This document shows, piece by piece, positions 1 to 10,844 of a stretch of 64,000 nucleotides of DNA. How positions within the stretch are numbered: position 1 is the stretch's first letter; every line of letters begins with the position of its first letter. A program made the position numbers and the translations under genes. The notes under the pieces are model-generated. The model saw nothing but the letters and a program-made list of their open reading frames with translations, did not search any database and was not told the DNA's origin. Origin of the DNA: Paraspadella gotoi (Eukaryota; Chaetognatha); NCBI GenBank assembly GCA_051294375.1, contig CM119271.1:14762770-14826769 (forward strand). The letters run 5' to 3'.

Positions 1-35
1 GTACAATATAAAGTAATCCGCTATATAATACTTAA

Positions 36-295
36 GGGAGTGGTCTTTTCATACAATTGAAAAATTCTTTGAAATATTAAAATACTTCAATGATAGGGAA
101 GCCAGGTACTCTGGGAGTGAATAAACTAGACTAAGAGAGACTTGCTTAAAAGATTGCAGGGACCTGTTATGTCATTATCTTGTAAGAGTGATGGAGGCCT
201 TAAACCAGCAAAGCAGGAGGTCCAAAGTCAGGAGCAAGATAGCTTATTTGTTAAATGAATGGATAATTTTTATATTGGTTTTACCAATTTCATAG
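36..295 (+). repeat. Dispersed repeat R1, long copy
   Basis: This is one of two long copies of an AT-rich interspersed repeat; the other is at 56237-56491. Shared blocks in the same order are a start like GGAGTGGTCTTTTCATACAA, then GGGAAGCCAGGT, ACCTG(C/T)TATGTCATTATC, CCAAAGTCAGG, and a terminal ATTGGTTNTACCAATTTCATA. No coding potential is seen. It probably lies in an intron of the ATMIN-like gene. The type of element (MITE or other non-autonomous transposon) is inference. Confidence 0.75.
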
Positions 296-383
296 CAAGC
301 TTTCAATCAAGATTCCTTCGCCGTCTACAGTTTAGTAACTCCCTAAGTTCCTGGCTTCATATTTGAACACCCCCCCCACCCAC

Positions 384-1040
384 CTTGGGCAGGATAAACC
401 TCTTCGTCTTTCCATCATGGATCGTCTCGCCAACTTCGTCAATGAGACTGACGAACTGCAACGCGTTCTGCACGATCGTGTGCACGATCTTCCCGTTGCC
501 TCGGAACGTGGTTCGCAAGGGGGCGTGGAGACGGCGGCAATGACTGTCCAATGCGGCCAAATTAGCGAAGGCGGCGCCGCAAAAGACGCAGGTACCGGGG
601 ACGCCGCATGATTTGCGGTGGCGCGAGAGATCGCAGGCGCGAGCGAAGGAGACGCCGCAGTCGACGCACGAGTGACTCCGCGGTTCGTGCATTCGATGAT
701 AATGTTTGCGCAGGAGAGAAAAGGAGGCGAAGAATTTCCTTCCGGCGCCGAGATCGTCGCCGACGCCGATAAAATAAGGACAGACGGAAACGGGACAAAA
801 GTAACGAGTTTCGACGACCTTCTCGCCGCTGGTCTCTCGGGTGAGTTGAGATCGGGCCAGCAGCAGCTTTCGGTCCTTCTCGTCGGCGACGATCTTATGG
901 GTCATGACCAGGTGCATTTTCAGCATGCCCTCGTGCTTGAAAGCCTTGCCGCAGCCGTCCACCGGGCAAACCGGTTCGCTCGTAGACCGGACGAGCTGTT
1001 CGGGAGGAGGGCAGACGCAATTAAAGACGGCGTCGGCCAT
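384..1040 (-). CDS. ATMIN: ATMIN/ASCIZ-like C2H2 zinc-finger protein, first coding exon (partial)
   Basis: The exon begins at an ATG (1040) and encodes four consecutive C2H2-type fingers over about residues 24-170: CPVDGCGKAF with a KMHLVMTH helix, a second with a long loop and HYHRMH, then CVDCGVSF and CVFCGAAF. Finger spacing, and the FSLLRKH and DLSRH stretches, match ATMIN/ASCIZ, a transcription factor that in known animals activates the dynein light chain LC8 gene and carries LC8-binding TQT motifs in its C-terminal half. A strong donor (AAG|GTGGGT) lies at 384/383, so I end the exon there. Reading on gives only a short glycine tail and a stop at 357. The C-terminal exon(s) should lie left of the window. 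Family assignment is by recalled similarity. Confidence 0.75.
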
Positions 1041-1611
1041 CTTTGAAGACCCTTTACCGTCGAAGAAGAAAATTGTTTTTTTATCACTGAGTGAAAAATA
1101 ATAAGTAAAAGACGATAACGATTCAAAATTATGTCTACATTTTTTCTTTCATTAACAATGTTTATATTAAAAGGCTGGTATTTTTTTGACTAGTTCAACA
1201 TAAGAAAATTACACTCGAGACGAAGGCCTTTTATTTTGTGTGTGGGAGAAAAGAAAAGGAGAAAATGAAGACTTGAGCGAAAAGAAAAAGCGATGAAAAT
1301 AAATATAAGGTTTTGTCGAAATGGAATGTCTTGATATCTTTTTTTGTCTTTTCTGCTTAGCAAGCTTTCTGGACGTAAGGCGCCGGGGGGTTATGATAAG
1401 GAAAGACTTTCCAGTAAGAAAGTTTCTACGCTGAGGCGATAACGATCAGAGCCTCAAAATTCTGCGTAATTCTCAGAGAGAAAAAGGTCAGTTCATTTTA
1501 GCGAAAAATCCAAGTTGCGGTTGTACGGTTTTTCATGTTACTCTAGGTCGTTCGATGTCTTCTAATCATAGTTCACCTTGAAAAAAAGTTTAGTTACAAA
1601 ACAGATTCCAA
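1041..1611. other. Intergenic, nothing recognised
   Basis: AT-rich spacer between the ATMIN-like start and the SLC33A1 stop. I see no ORF, RNA gene or repeat here. It should hold the ATMIN 5' flank and the SLC33A1 3' UTR. Confidence 0.6.
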
Positions 1612-4600
1612 TCAGATCTTCCAGGCTTCCGCGTCGAGACTCTGCAGCCTTCGCACTCTCGCTCGATTGAGGTGCAGCCAGAGAAATCCGACGACGAGGC
1701 AGATGATAGACTCGACGTAGTAACCGTCGACGACGCCGCACGACGGGCAAATCCAAGATGGCGGATGAAGGGACAGGGACTCGACGAACCAAAGCGCCAA
1801 GGTCGCCGGCCAATTCCCGCCCAAGTTGGATATAGTGTTGAGGAGGGTCATGTATGTCCCGCCGTAGCGAGGGTCGCTTCGACGGAACAAGGGAAAGGGG
1901 GGGGGGAAGTTAGAATTTTTAATAAAAGAGTATGACTGTCTAAAAACAAACTGTAAAAAGGCTAACTATAAGAGGGTATATTATCCTAATATGAGACAAG
2001 TATATTCTAAGATGTTCAGTGTAAACAGTTTAACTATAACCTGTTGAAAAAATACCGATATAAATCTCAAACTAGATCCACCTTATCCTGGCGCTGAAGG
2101 CCATGACTGCGACGAACATGGTGTTGGCCGGGATTTGCTGCAGAACATAAGAGACGACGATAAAGGCGTAATAGAAAAAGGAGAAACTTCCGTCGATCGA
2201 CTTGAAGGAGGGCGTCAGCCAGACAACCACCGTCAGCCAAAATCCCAGCAGGAGACGAAAGGGGATCATGCGGAGAAAGAAGTCCATCGGTCGGGGACCC
2301 GCCGTGTATCTGGCGATGGAAAGTAATGTCATAAATATTAAATAATCATAAATCATAAAGTTGCTTCTTCCCCTAACCTGCTAATGACCCACGGCATGAG
2401 AATGTTGACGGGCGTCAAAGGGATCGCTAACATCGCCAGCTTCTCTTTCGGGACGCCCGCCTCGATGAGCTTGAGTCCGGTGAGGGCGTCGACGGCGGCG
2501 AATCCAGCCTTGGAGGTGAGGTAGACCAGCGCCAGGGACTGGACGCTTTTTAAGCGCAGGATAGAGTAGAGAGTCTTGTAGGACTGGGCCACACCTGGAC
2601 TGGGTGGGTCCATACGCGGGTCGCTCTTCTCTCCCTTGAAGAGAAGGATGAGCGTGGTGGTGAAGAGAAAGGCGAGACCCCAGAAAAGGAGGAACCCGTC
2701 GAGGGTCACGATCCCGCGGGGCTGCGGCTCCGAGCGGAGCCAGGCGTTGGAGAAGTCGGCCGACTCGAGGGCGAGAAAGACTACGTTGCCAAGAAAGTAG
2801 CCGGCCGTTTGGCCCACCTGAAAAAATTATTTAAGCTTGTACATATTACTCTTATTTTATGCTAACTCTAATATCTTAACAACAGACCGTATTGCAGGTG
2901 GAGGCGAGTCCCACGTTGCGTCGACTCAACATCGTCAACGCCCACCCGTCGACGGCGATGTCCTGCGTCGCCGCCAGAAAGTAGAGAACGAAGAAGTAAG
3001 CGGTGAGTGCGCCGATGCGGCACGCGCGAGCCGTCGGGGCTGGCCCAGCGGGGTCGCCCGTTTCGGCGGTCCCGTTGGCGGCCCCAGCCGCCGGCTCGGT
3101 AGGAGAGGCGTCCCCAAGCAGATCGTCGACTTGGAAGGAGAGCAGGATCATGAAGAGTCCGAGAAGATACTGGACGGGAACTAGCCAAGTCTTCCGCCGA
3201 CCGAAGCTCTTCAAGTAGACGGCGTCCACCACCGGCGCCCAAAGGATCTTCAGCGAGAAGGGCCAGCTGACGAAGCTGAAGGCGGCGAGATCGTGGTAGG
3301 AGACGTTACGGCTTTTTAGGATGAGCGGAATACTTCCGGCCAGTCCCAGGGGAATACCCTAAAGAGGAAGAGTCTTTACAGCTGGGTAGCGAGGCTGTAT
3401 GAAATTTTATGCTATCCACCTTACTATGGCTTCAATATGGGACGGAGACGGATTATATGAGAATCAATAAAAATTTCATTTGCATATTGCGGTTATTTTC
3501 TAACACTGTTATAATTATCGCTATCGCTAACGCTAAAAGGCTGGCTCGAAGGTAAAAGATGATAAGAAAGCCAGACACAAAACTTAAAGATAAATAATCC
3601 ACTTATATAATGTCAGAACATTGAATTATGATAAATTATGCAAAAAAAAAAAAACGATGTCCGTCCATCTGTCCGTCTGTCCGTTCGTCCCACCTTAGCA
3701 AAAAACACTAATTATTCGTGATTGGATGGATGGATTGGAATGAAATTTTGTGTGTGGGTAGGAAAGTGTGTGATTGAGCTGGATATGAAGTTTCGATGGA
3801 ATCGTCCGATTGGAAATGAGTTTAAATGGAAAAAACAAAAAAATATATTTTACTATTTGAACACCAATTACTCATGAGTGAATGGGGCGATTGACTTGAA
3901 ATTTTGTATTTGGGTAAAAAAGTGTGTGATTGAGCTGGATATAAAGTTTCGATGGAATCGTTTGAGTGGAAATGAGTTTAAATGGAAAAAACAAAGAACC
4001 TGTTTCACTAATTGATGATGCTTCTTTTTCTTTTTATTTTAAATGTAAATGCAAGATGTATTAATTAATCAAATAATTAATCAGTTAATTAATTAGTCAA
4101 TTAATTAATCAATAATAAATTAATTAGTCAATTAATCAAGAACATTTCGAAACAAATTAATTAATTAATTGCCTAATTAAATAATTAACTTGAATAAATT
4201 AATCATTAATTGATTCAATAATTAATTAACTTTATTTAATAAATTATTAATTATTAATTAATTAATTACCGATAATGATCGTGGGCAGATCCGACATTAT
4301 TTGCTCAAACTTGTTTTTTACTTATTTTCTTTCTTAGCAGAAAGATGAGTTAACATGAAACGACAAATAGGCATATCTTCAGAAGTTCTTGGACATAAAT
4401 AATTTTTCTTTTTTGTACGTTTTATTTTTAAATCTTTACTGACTTTTGGTTTTTAGTTGTATTAATATCGTTCTTGATATTAATTAAAAAGAAATGATCC
4501 CGTTACATTCCTGCAAAAAAAAAAAGCTCAAATTCCCCACCAAACCTGAAGGATATAAAGAAAAAGAAGGACGACGATGTTGCGTCGATCGTCACCGGGA

Positions 4601-4776
4601 CAGTCGTTGCCAACTTCCTCCTCTTCCTCCTCTTCTCGAAAACCCATGGCGTCGACGGGATCGTCGAGTCGTGCCGCGTCTTCCGCGGAGGTCGAGGCCT
4701 CGGTCACGTGATCATCTTCTTTTAAGTCGACGGCGCGGCGGGTGAGGACGGACCCATCGCCGGCGGGTCGGTTCAT
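1612..4776 (-). CDS. SLC33A1: Acetyl-CoA transporter AT-1 (SLC33A1)
   Basis: Five exons in transcription order: 4776-4546, 3358-2888, 2817-2378, 2309-2082, 1876-1612. Phases join cleanly to 544 residues, close to the about 550 usual for the family. The protein imports cytosolic acetyl-CoA into the ER lumen for acetylation of secretory proteins and gangliosides; it is a multi-pass membrane protein. Diagnostic stretches are FLYILQGIPLGLAGSIPLIL across junction 1, DAVYLKSFGRRKTWLVP, LAATQDIAVDGWALTMLSR, GQTAGYFLGN, DALTGLKLIEAGVPKE, RYTAGPRP across junction 3, and GGTYMTLLNTISNLGGNWP. The acidic N-terminus of about 65 residues is family-typical and poorly conserved. Intron 1 is long (1.2 kb) and full of repeats; the other introns are 68-205 bp. 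Confidence 0.95.
3660..4270. repeat. Direct repeat and AT-rich simple sequence in SLC33A1 intron 1
   Basis: A (GTCC/GTCT)n tetranucleotide run at about 3660-3690 is followed by two diverged copies of a unit with a 156-bp period (about 3705-3840 and 3861-3998), sharing GAAATTTTGT, AGTGTGTGATTGAGCTGGAT and AAGTTTCGATGGAATCG. From about 4045 to 4266 the sequence is almost pure TTAATTAATT simple sequence. No coding potential. Confidence 0.8.
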
Positions 4777-5473
4777 CGCGCGTGCGAAAAGCGTTCAGGA
4801 GGGAAAAAGCGGAAGCCTTTTAACTGATTTTTGTTTAAGTGTTATTGTTTTCTTGGCTTCGCTTATTTTGTTAGTAGGATTATAACGATTATTTCTGGTT
4901 TGTTTAAAAAAAAAAAGAAGGCTAAAATGTAAATGGATTTCCCCGACGGGCGGGGGGCGCGCAGGAACGTCTTTGTAAATATAAGAAATAGGGAATTAGA
5001 AAAGGCGGCTCGGTGGAGAATTCAAACGGTTCATACAAAACACCTTTTTCACTCCCAATTCATAATTTATAAAACTTTTTTTTAAAAATGCGTATAAAAA
5101 AGCGAGACTAATGAAACGGAAAAAAAAAAAGGCAATGAACGACGAACTCTGGAAAACAAGAGAGCAACATCGAAAGACAAGCGATGGTTTTTTTGTTTTT
5201 AAGTCCGCGACTAAGTCTATAACTCAGTATAAGGGGAAATGGTAGATGAATCAAAAGAGGCGCTTTTCTGTTTACCTGTAAAATATTTGTAAGAGGGTGA
5301 ATGTCACAACCCTCTAACATATTCCGTTGACTACTTTAGTCAAAAGCGTTTTACTTCTTCTCTGACTCTCAAAAAAAAAACTTTATAATTGAATTAATCA
5401 TAAAAAAACCAACCTCACAAGAATGAAATAAGAAATCTATCTATAAAACTATCTATAAAAAAACTCCCCCTTC
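4777..5473. other. Intergenic, nothing recognised
   Basis: AT-rich spacer between the SLC33A1 start and the Hippo stop, with several A and T homopolymer runs. A short minus-strand frame at 5108-5320 has no recognisable content and I do not call it. Confidence 0.6.
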
Positions 5474-8400
5474 CTAAAAATTCTGCTGCCTCTTCCTCTT
5501 CGCGTCGATGGCGTCGAGAATGGGCATCCTCTTCACTTGATATCTCCGCTTCAACATCTCCAACTCTCCCTCCAACTCCCGGTCGACGGAGGCGAGACGC
5601 CGCTGGAGTTCCTCGTAAGGACACTGGGCGAGAAAGTCCAAGTCTCCGCGCATGATTCGGTCGAAGGTCCAATCGTGATCCGCGTCGTGGACGGACGGGC
5701 GGTGGGGGTCGAAGGGGGCGTCCCCGTTGGGTGGAGCGGAGCCCGAGTGGCCGAGTCTCGAAGGGTTCGTGGAGGAAGGGTCGAGGCCGCGGAGACGAGT
5801 CGGAGGAGGAGCGGAGCCATTCGAAGGCGCGCCGTTGGAGGATCCGACGGAGACTGGACTCCAGCCCGTCCCCGGCGGATCGAAACGCGTGGAAGAGGGA
5901 TAATAGTTGACGAATGGGGACGGCCCCGTGTCGGCGTCGGAATGCTCCACGAAGGTGCCGGCCGGGCTGGGTATGTCCGGTTCGCCGCGTTGGACAAACG
6001 TCCCCGCGGGGGTGGGGATAGGCGTGTCGCCGTCATGGTGGCGCACAAACGTGCCCGACGAATTGAAGGAGGATCCTGTGTTGACGCCGTCGGGGTGCGT
6101 CCCGTTCATCGCCGCCGTCTTCGCCAAGTCTTCCTTCAAGAGGGAGGATGCGTCGCGTGGGAATCCGCCGGCGACAGCGCCGCCGCCTCCGCCGCGTCCG
6201 ACATCGACGCTGCGGAGATGACGATCGATCAACATCCCTTTCTCCCTCTCGCGGTCGAAACGATCGAAGTGGTCGAGGAAGGGAGGGCGATATCTGGAGA
6301 TCGATAATATGTCATGATATGTTATGTCATATTAAAGTGGTTCAATCTATACAAAAATATGCAATATGCATTCATTCAATAAATAAGCTAACTTGCCTGG
6401 TGACTTTGGATGGGTATGGTGGGTTAAGTCTTGTATCAATAAATCATTTTTAATTCGCGGAGAAACGACTTTTACGCTTTTTGGTCTAATTACCTTTTCA
6501 CTTTAACCTTGTTAATCTTTATCTTGGCCCTTACTTTGGACAGGCTATGCTGGTTTAAGGCCGCAATCCCACAAAATAATAACTTGGGAAGACCCAGTAA
6601 GTTTTCACTCGAGACTCTCTTACAGTCTAATTTAATAAATCCCAGAGCACAAAGCTTTCCCATCAATGGTATTTCAGATAAAAGAGAAAGCCTATCTCCC
6701 CCCCCCCGGAATTACCGTTCCTTCTTCGCTTCCTTCTCGACTCGCTCGTCGTCGTCGTCGACGAGACTCTCGGCGTCGTCCGAGGATTCGTTGATGACCA
6801 TCGTGCCGATGGAAGACTCCACCTCAACCATCGAGGACATGGAAGTGAGCGTGCCTCCCGCGCCGGAAGAGGTCTTCAGCGTGCCCTTGGCCGTGCTGAA
6901 GGCGTTGTCGTCGTCGTCTTCGCGTCGGCGGAGTGTGCCAGCGCCGCCGAGTCCCGCCTCCAGGGTTCCGTCGTCGCCGGGAACGAGGGTGCCTCCACCG
7001 CCGCCTTCGCGGGACCGACGGACCTGCGGATCGATCGTTGTGGTTTATTCACACCGCCTCACATCCAGCTTCATTCAGCCCATTGGCTCAGAGGGGGGAA
7101 CCGCGGGTCACCACCGCCAGTGACACTGAGGGTCGGAAGCCCCCAAATCCAACAGTGAGATGCCCCCATCCCGATGGGCATCACAGGCAACCCGGCTGTG
7201 ACCATACAATCACAATTTTATTAAGTTTAATGATTTTATACACGAAATGAATAACGAAATGAATAACGGTCGTGATTTCATTTTTATAACGGTCGTGATT
7301 TCATTTTTATAACGGTCGTGATTTCATTTTTATAACGGTCGTGATTTCATTTTTATAACGGTCGTGATTTCATTTTTATAACGGTCGTGATTTCATTTTT
7401 ATAACGGTCGTGATTTCATTTTTGTACGAGATACAAAAACTAACTCGGAGCTAATTTAGTTCAAAATAATTTTGATAAATTATTTTTTTAAAAATTATAA
7501 TTGGACGAAGACTAATCATAAATTTCAAAACCTTATCCGTCCATCCCTCTCTCTCTCTCCCTCTCTCTCTCGCACCATGGTCCCGCTATCCCCGCCGTCT
7601 TCATCGTCGCTCTCCTCCTCTTCCTCGGCGACGCTTTCCCTCTTCTCCCTCGCCTCGTTGATCATCGGCTTGAGGACATCGACAGGAGGCGCTGCTCTGA
7701 CGAACTCGTGCTGCAGCAGCTGCGAGGAGGATGCGCGGAGTTCGGGGTTTTTCACGAGGCACTTAGTCACGAAGTCCGTGAATTCGGGAGACCTGGGAGA
7801 AACGAAAAGGGTAAAGGCTCGCTGCAAACGATTCACCAAAAGTACTGCTACAATAATTTGACGTTTCACTATGTATATATATATATATGTCTAGTACGTA
7901 TTTTCTCAAAACTATGTGAGATCATTAATAATGTCTCAGTCGCATCGACTACACTGCAGTATGAAATTGGTACAACCAATATAAAATTTATCCACTCTTT
8001 CAATAAATAATCATTTGACTGCAACACAGCTAACTCATCAGCAAACATCAAAACAAGTCGTCACCCCCACCTCCCCAGTCCACACCCTCCCCACTAATTA
8101 CCACTTGTTTGGGTTTCGGAAAGACGGCGGCGGTTTGGCGGGAATCATGAAGATGGCGCGCATGGGGTGGATGTCGCCGTAAGGAGGTTTTCCCTCGGCC
8201 ATCTCCAGGGAAGTGATGCCGAGCGACCAGACGTCGGCCACGCAAGAGTAGCCGATCTCCTGGATGACTTCGGGCGCCATCCAGTATGGAGTGCCGATGA
8301 CCGTGTTCCTCTTGGCCATGGTGTCGGTGAGTTGACCGGCGACGCCGAAATCGGCCAGCTTGGCTTGCCCGTCCGTATTGAGCAGGATGTTGCCCGCCTT

Positions 8401-8626
8401 GATGTCCCGGTGGATCTTCCGGCGGAGGTGGAGATACTCCAACCCTCGGAGAGTCGATTTGAGGACGGCCGCAATTTCTTTCTCGTTGCATGTCTTTCCG
8501 CGGAGCTTCATGATATCGGAGACCTGAACGCGGAATTTATGATTTTATTCATTCTGTCACTTGTTAATTATTATTTCGTTCATTATTTCATTTATTATTT
8601 CCTTCATAATTTCATTATTTCTTTCT

Positions 8627-8668
<42 letters not shown>

Positions 8669-8997
8669 GATCCGCCCCCGCAGTACTCCATGACGATCCA
8701 TAGATCGGTGTTTTTAAAGTAGGAGCCGTAGTACTTGACGATGTACTCGGAATCGCATTGCTGCATGATGGAGATCTCCTTGATGATTTCTTGCAGGTCA
8801 GACTCGACGGGCACTTGCTTAATGGCCAACACCTGCCCGGACTCCTTGTGCATGGCCTTGTAGACGCTGCCGTAGGAGCCCTCTCCCAACTTGTGGAGGA
8901 TATCGAAGACTTCCTCCGGTTGGCGGGTGAGGCTCTCCTCGTCGAGTATTTGGTGGATTTTGGAGGAGGAGGAGGAAGAGGAGGATGACGACGACAT
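5474..8997 (-). CDS. hpo: Hippo / MST1-2 serine-threonine kinase
   Basis: Five exons: 8997-8668, 8523-8102, 7792-7576, 7023-6716, 6293-5474, joining in phase to 698 residues. The kinase domain has a glycine loop at 38-43, Lys60, HRDIKAGN with Asp150, DFG at 168, and the NTVIGTPYWMAPE activation segment with Thr184, the autophosphorylation site in this family. An acidic linker follows, then about ten GT(M/L/F) motifs. The last 50 residues are a SARAH domain ending AIDAKRKRQQNF, which binds Salvador and RASSF partners. It is the core upstream kinase of the Hippo pathway and phosphorylates Warts/LATS and MOB1. The start at 8997 precedes a serine run; an ATG eight codons upstream (9021) is possible. 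GA-rich microsatellites directly follow the exon 1 and exon 3 donors. Confidence 0.97.
6345..6665 (-). repeat. Diverged R1 repeat copies in Hippo intron 4
   Basis: Reverse-orientation fragments of R1 are visible twice: AATAAATAAGCTAACTTGCC..GACTTTGGA at about 6378-6411, and CCCTTACTTTGGACAGGCTATGCTGGTTTAAGGCC at about 6527-6562, followed by diverged inner sequence. The copies look broken and old. Confidence 0.55.
7077..7215 (+). repeat. Possible tRNA-derived SINE-like segment in Hippo intron 3
   Basis: A GC-rich island inside an AT-rich intron. It has an A-box-like TGGCTCAGAGG (7084-7094) and, 47 bases on, a B-box-like GGTCGGAAGCC (7131-7141; 9 of 11 to the consensus). A 7-bp hairpin GATGCCC/GGGCATC follows, then an AT-rich tail. 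Spacing fits a pol III promoter. It does not fold as an obvious intact tRNA, so a SINE head or chance are both possible. Confidence 0.3.
7263..7423. repeat. 23-bp tandem repeat, seven copies
   Basis: The unit ATAACGGTCGTGATTTCATTTTT occurs seven times in perfect or near-perfect tandem in Hippo intron 3, just downstream of the GC-rich SINE-like segment. High identity between units suggests recent expansion. Confidence 0.95.
7952..8012 (-). repeat. R1 terminal fragment in Hippo intron 2
   Basis: The ATGAAATTGGTACAACCAAT end of R1 and the adjoining ATATAAAATTTATCCA..TTCAATAAATAA occur here in reverse orientation. The rest of the element is absent. Confidence 0.6.
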
Positions 8998-9328
8998 CGC
9001 GATGACGGAAATATGAGTCAAGTTTATTTTGTTTTTTCAAGGAGTTGAATCACGTGACTCTTTGCCATCGCAGGTGGAGAAAACTCGATTCCCACATCAT
9101 ATATCGATTTCAGTTGTTTTTTTTCCTCTCTATAAGTGGACAACGAAAAAAGAGGTATATCAAAAAACAAAGGAAGTAACTAACTTCGGTGACTCGAGAA
9201 AATAAGTAATGAAACGCGAAAAATAAAAACCTAAAATTTTGAGAGAATCATGATGTTAGGAAACGAAACAGGTTAATGTGGTCTATTAAATAGCCTATCT
9301 CTCTCTCTCTCTCTTCGAGGCTCTTCTC
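8998..9328. other. Short intergenic spacer
   Basis: 331 bp between the Hippo start and the stop of the next gene. It contains a CT run at 9297-9314 on the plus strand. Nothing else is recognised. Confidence 0.6.
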
Positions 9329-10219
9329 TCATTCGTCGACATAGTCTGAATTTTTCGCGAGAATTGAGCACAAGCGATTCAGGTTTTTGCGACTCATCGC
9401 CACAACCTCGGCTATTGCTTTATCTTTCTCTTCGATCAAACGCTGGAGATTCGCCGTGGTTTGCTCTTTGTCTTTGTCGAGCCGCTTCAGATCTTCCTCG
9501 GCCCTTGAAGCTTCCTCTTCCTTCTCCTCTCTCTTTTTCCTCGCCGTCGCCAAGTCTTCCTTCAACCTCGACAACGACGAATCGGCGACTTGAATCTTTT
9601 GACGCAACTGCGTCTGCACCTCGCGCGCCGCCGTCATTTGCGCCGCAGCCACTCGGCGCATCTCGATCAATTCGACCGCCCCGTGCTCTTTCTCGCGTAT
9701 CAACGACCTCATTTCTTGGGAGATCTTTTCGAAAGAAGACATCAACTCGTTCATCGCGGATTCGACTTGGATCCCCCCTTTCGCCAAGGAAGGATTTCCA
9801 TCGAGGTCGTCGACCTGGGGTTCTCCAACTCGATCGCTTTGACCCTGATCGAGAAAATTGAGAGGCGGTGAAGACTGGGCTTTTTTGACGGAGGAATCCC
9901 TCGGATCTGCCTTCTCGCGGGTCAGACTCGAAACCCTGGAGGGTGAGACGAAATCGTTTCGCAAACTACGCTCGGTGCTGGGGATGGAGCCGCCAACAGC
10001 GGCGCTGCGGACCGGCGTTGACCTCATATTTCTGATTTTCTCGCCCGCGGGAATTTTCCTTTCTCCGATTCCCGACTTTATTAGATCTTTAACACGCCGC
10101 AGTCTCACCGTACATGGGGGGATATCGACTGCGTCGTCGCCGAGCGGCGACCCAACAATCTCGTGGAGTCGGCGACGACTTCGTTCCGACGAACGGATCG
10201 ACTGTTTTCGTTTAGACAT
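9329..10219 (-). CDS. Uncharacterised coiled-coil protein (intronless)
   Basis: A single open frame of 296 residues from the first ATG at 10219; the frame is open a little further upstream but without an ATG. The N-terminal 40 residues are highly basic (MSKRKQSIRSSERSRRRLH), followed by a serine- and proline-rich middle with several SP/TP sites. From about residue 165 to 280 there is a long, charged, heptad-like coiled coil (REVQTQLRQKIQVADSSLSR, then alternating K/E stretches). No domain is recognised. Composition would suit a cytoskeletal or chromosome-associated scaffold, but that is only a guess. Its codon use looks like that of its neighbours, and the frame is long and compositionally protein-like, so I take it as real. 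Confidence 0.7.
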   Translation of the reverse strand: MSKRKQSIRSSERSRRRLHEIVGSPLGDDAVDIPPCTVRLRRVKDLIKSGIGERKIPAGEKIRNMRSTPVRSAAVGGSIPSTERSLRNDFVSPSRVSSLTREKADPRDSSVKKAQSSPPLNFLDQGQSDRVGEPQVDDLDGNPSLAKGGIQVESAMNELMSSFEKISQEMRSLIREKEHGAVELIEMRRVAAAQMTAAREVQTQLRQKIQVADSSLSRLKEDLATARKKREEKEEEASRAEEDLKRLDKDKEQTTANLQRLIEEKDKAIAEVVAMSRKNLNRLCSILAKNSDYVDE

Positions 10220-10844
10220 TTCGATCGGATTCAAGGGGCGACTTTTAATATCCTCTTTATCTTTCAAGCTTTAAACTTTTTCAGTCTCTTCCTTGAATTA
10301 AAAACTAAAGACGCAGTTAAAATGAATAAACTTATATCTATCATTAATCATTTTAATTATCTCAAGCCTTCAGCTCTTTCCTTTTTTTTCCCATAAAAGG
10401 GGCAGAGGGGTCTATATGACATTAAGAACAAGCCAAGACTATAAATACTAACTAGTTACGAAAATCTGTACTACATAAACTACGTAATTTCGAAAAAGCA
10501 TGACAGAAAGAAATCTAATTGATAATGAATCTAATGTCAATAACATCCCACGAACAATTGAAACTGTAAAAAAACTTAATAAAATCGTGATTCGTCCTCA
10601 TGAGAAATTAAATATTCTGCGAAATAAACGGAGGTACGAATGAAAAAAGAAGAGGAATCATGGGTGAAGAGAAAGAAACGAATAAAAACGGCTTTCTTAA
10701 AACTCACGATATATGCCTAATAAAATTCGTATATTGCTAATAAATGGCGAGTGTATATAACAAAAAAGAGAATAGAAAATAAAAAAGGAACTTGGCCGTC
10801 TCCGGGGCCACTCCGGGGAGGCGTGGAGGAGGAGGAGGAGAGGG
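10220..10844. other. Intergenic, nothing recognised
   Basis: AT-rich spacer between the coiled-coil gene start and the last MSL3 exon. No repeat or RNA gene recognised. Confidence 0.6.

Noticed and set aside
5537-6307. Plus-strand frame of 256 codons opposite the Hippo C-terminal exon
   Set aside because: It is Arg/Gly/Val-rich antisense sequence. The minus strand encodes a clear SARAH domain.
7263-7423. CRISPR-like array (regular 23-bp repeats)
   Set aside because: The units are contiguous without spacers and sit in an animal intron; it is a simple tandem repeat.
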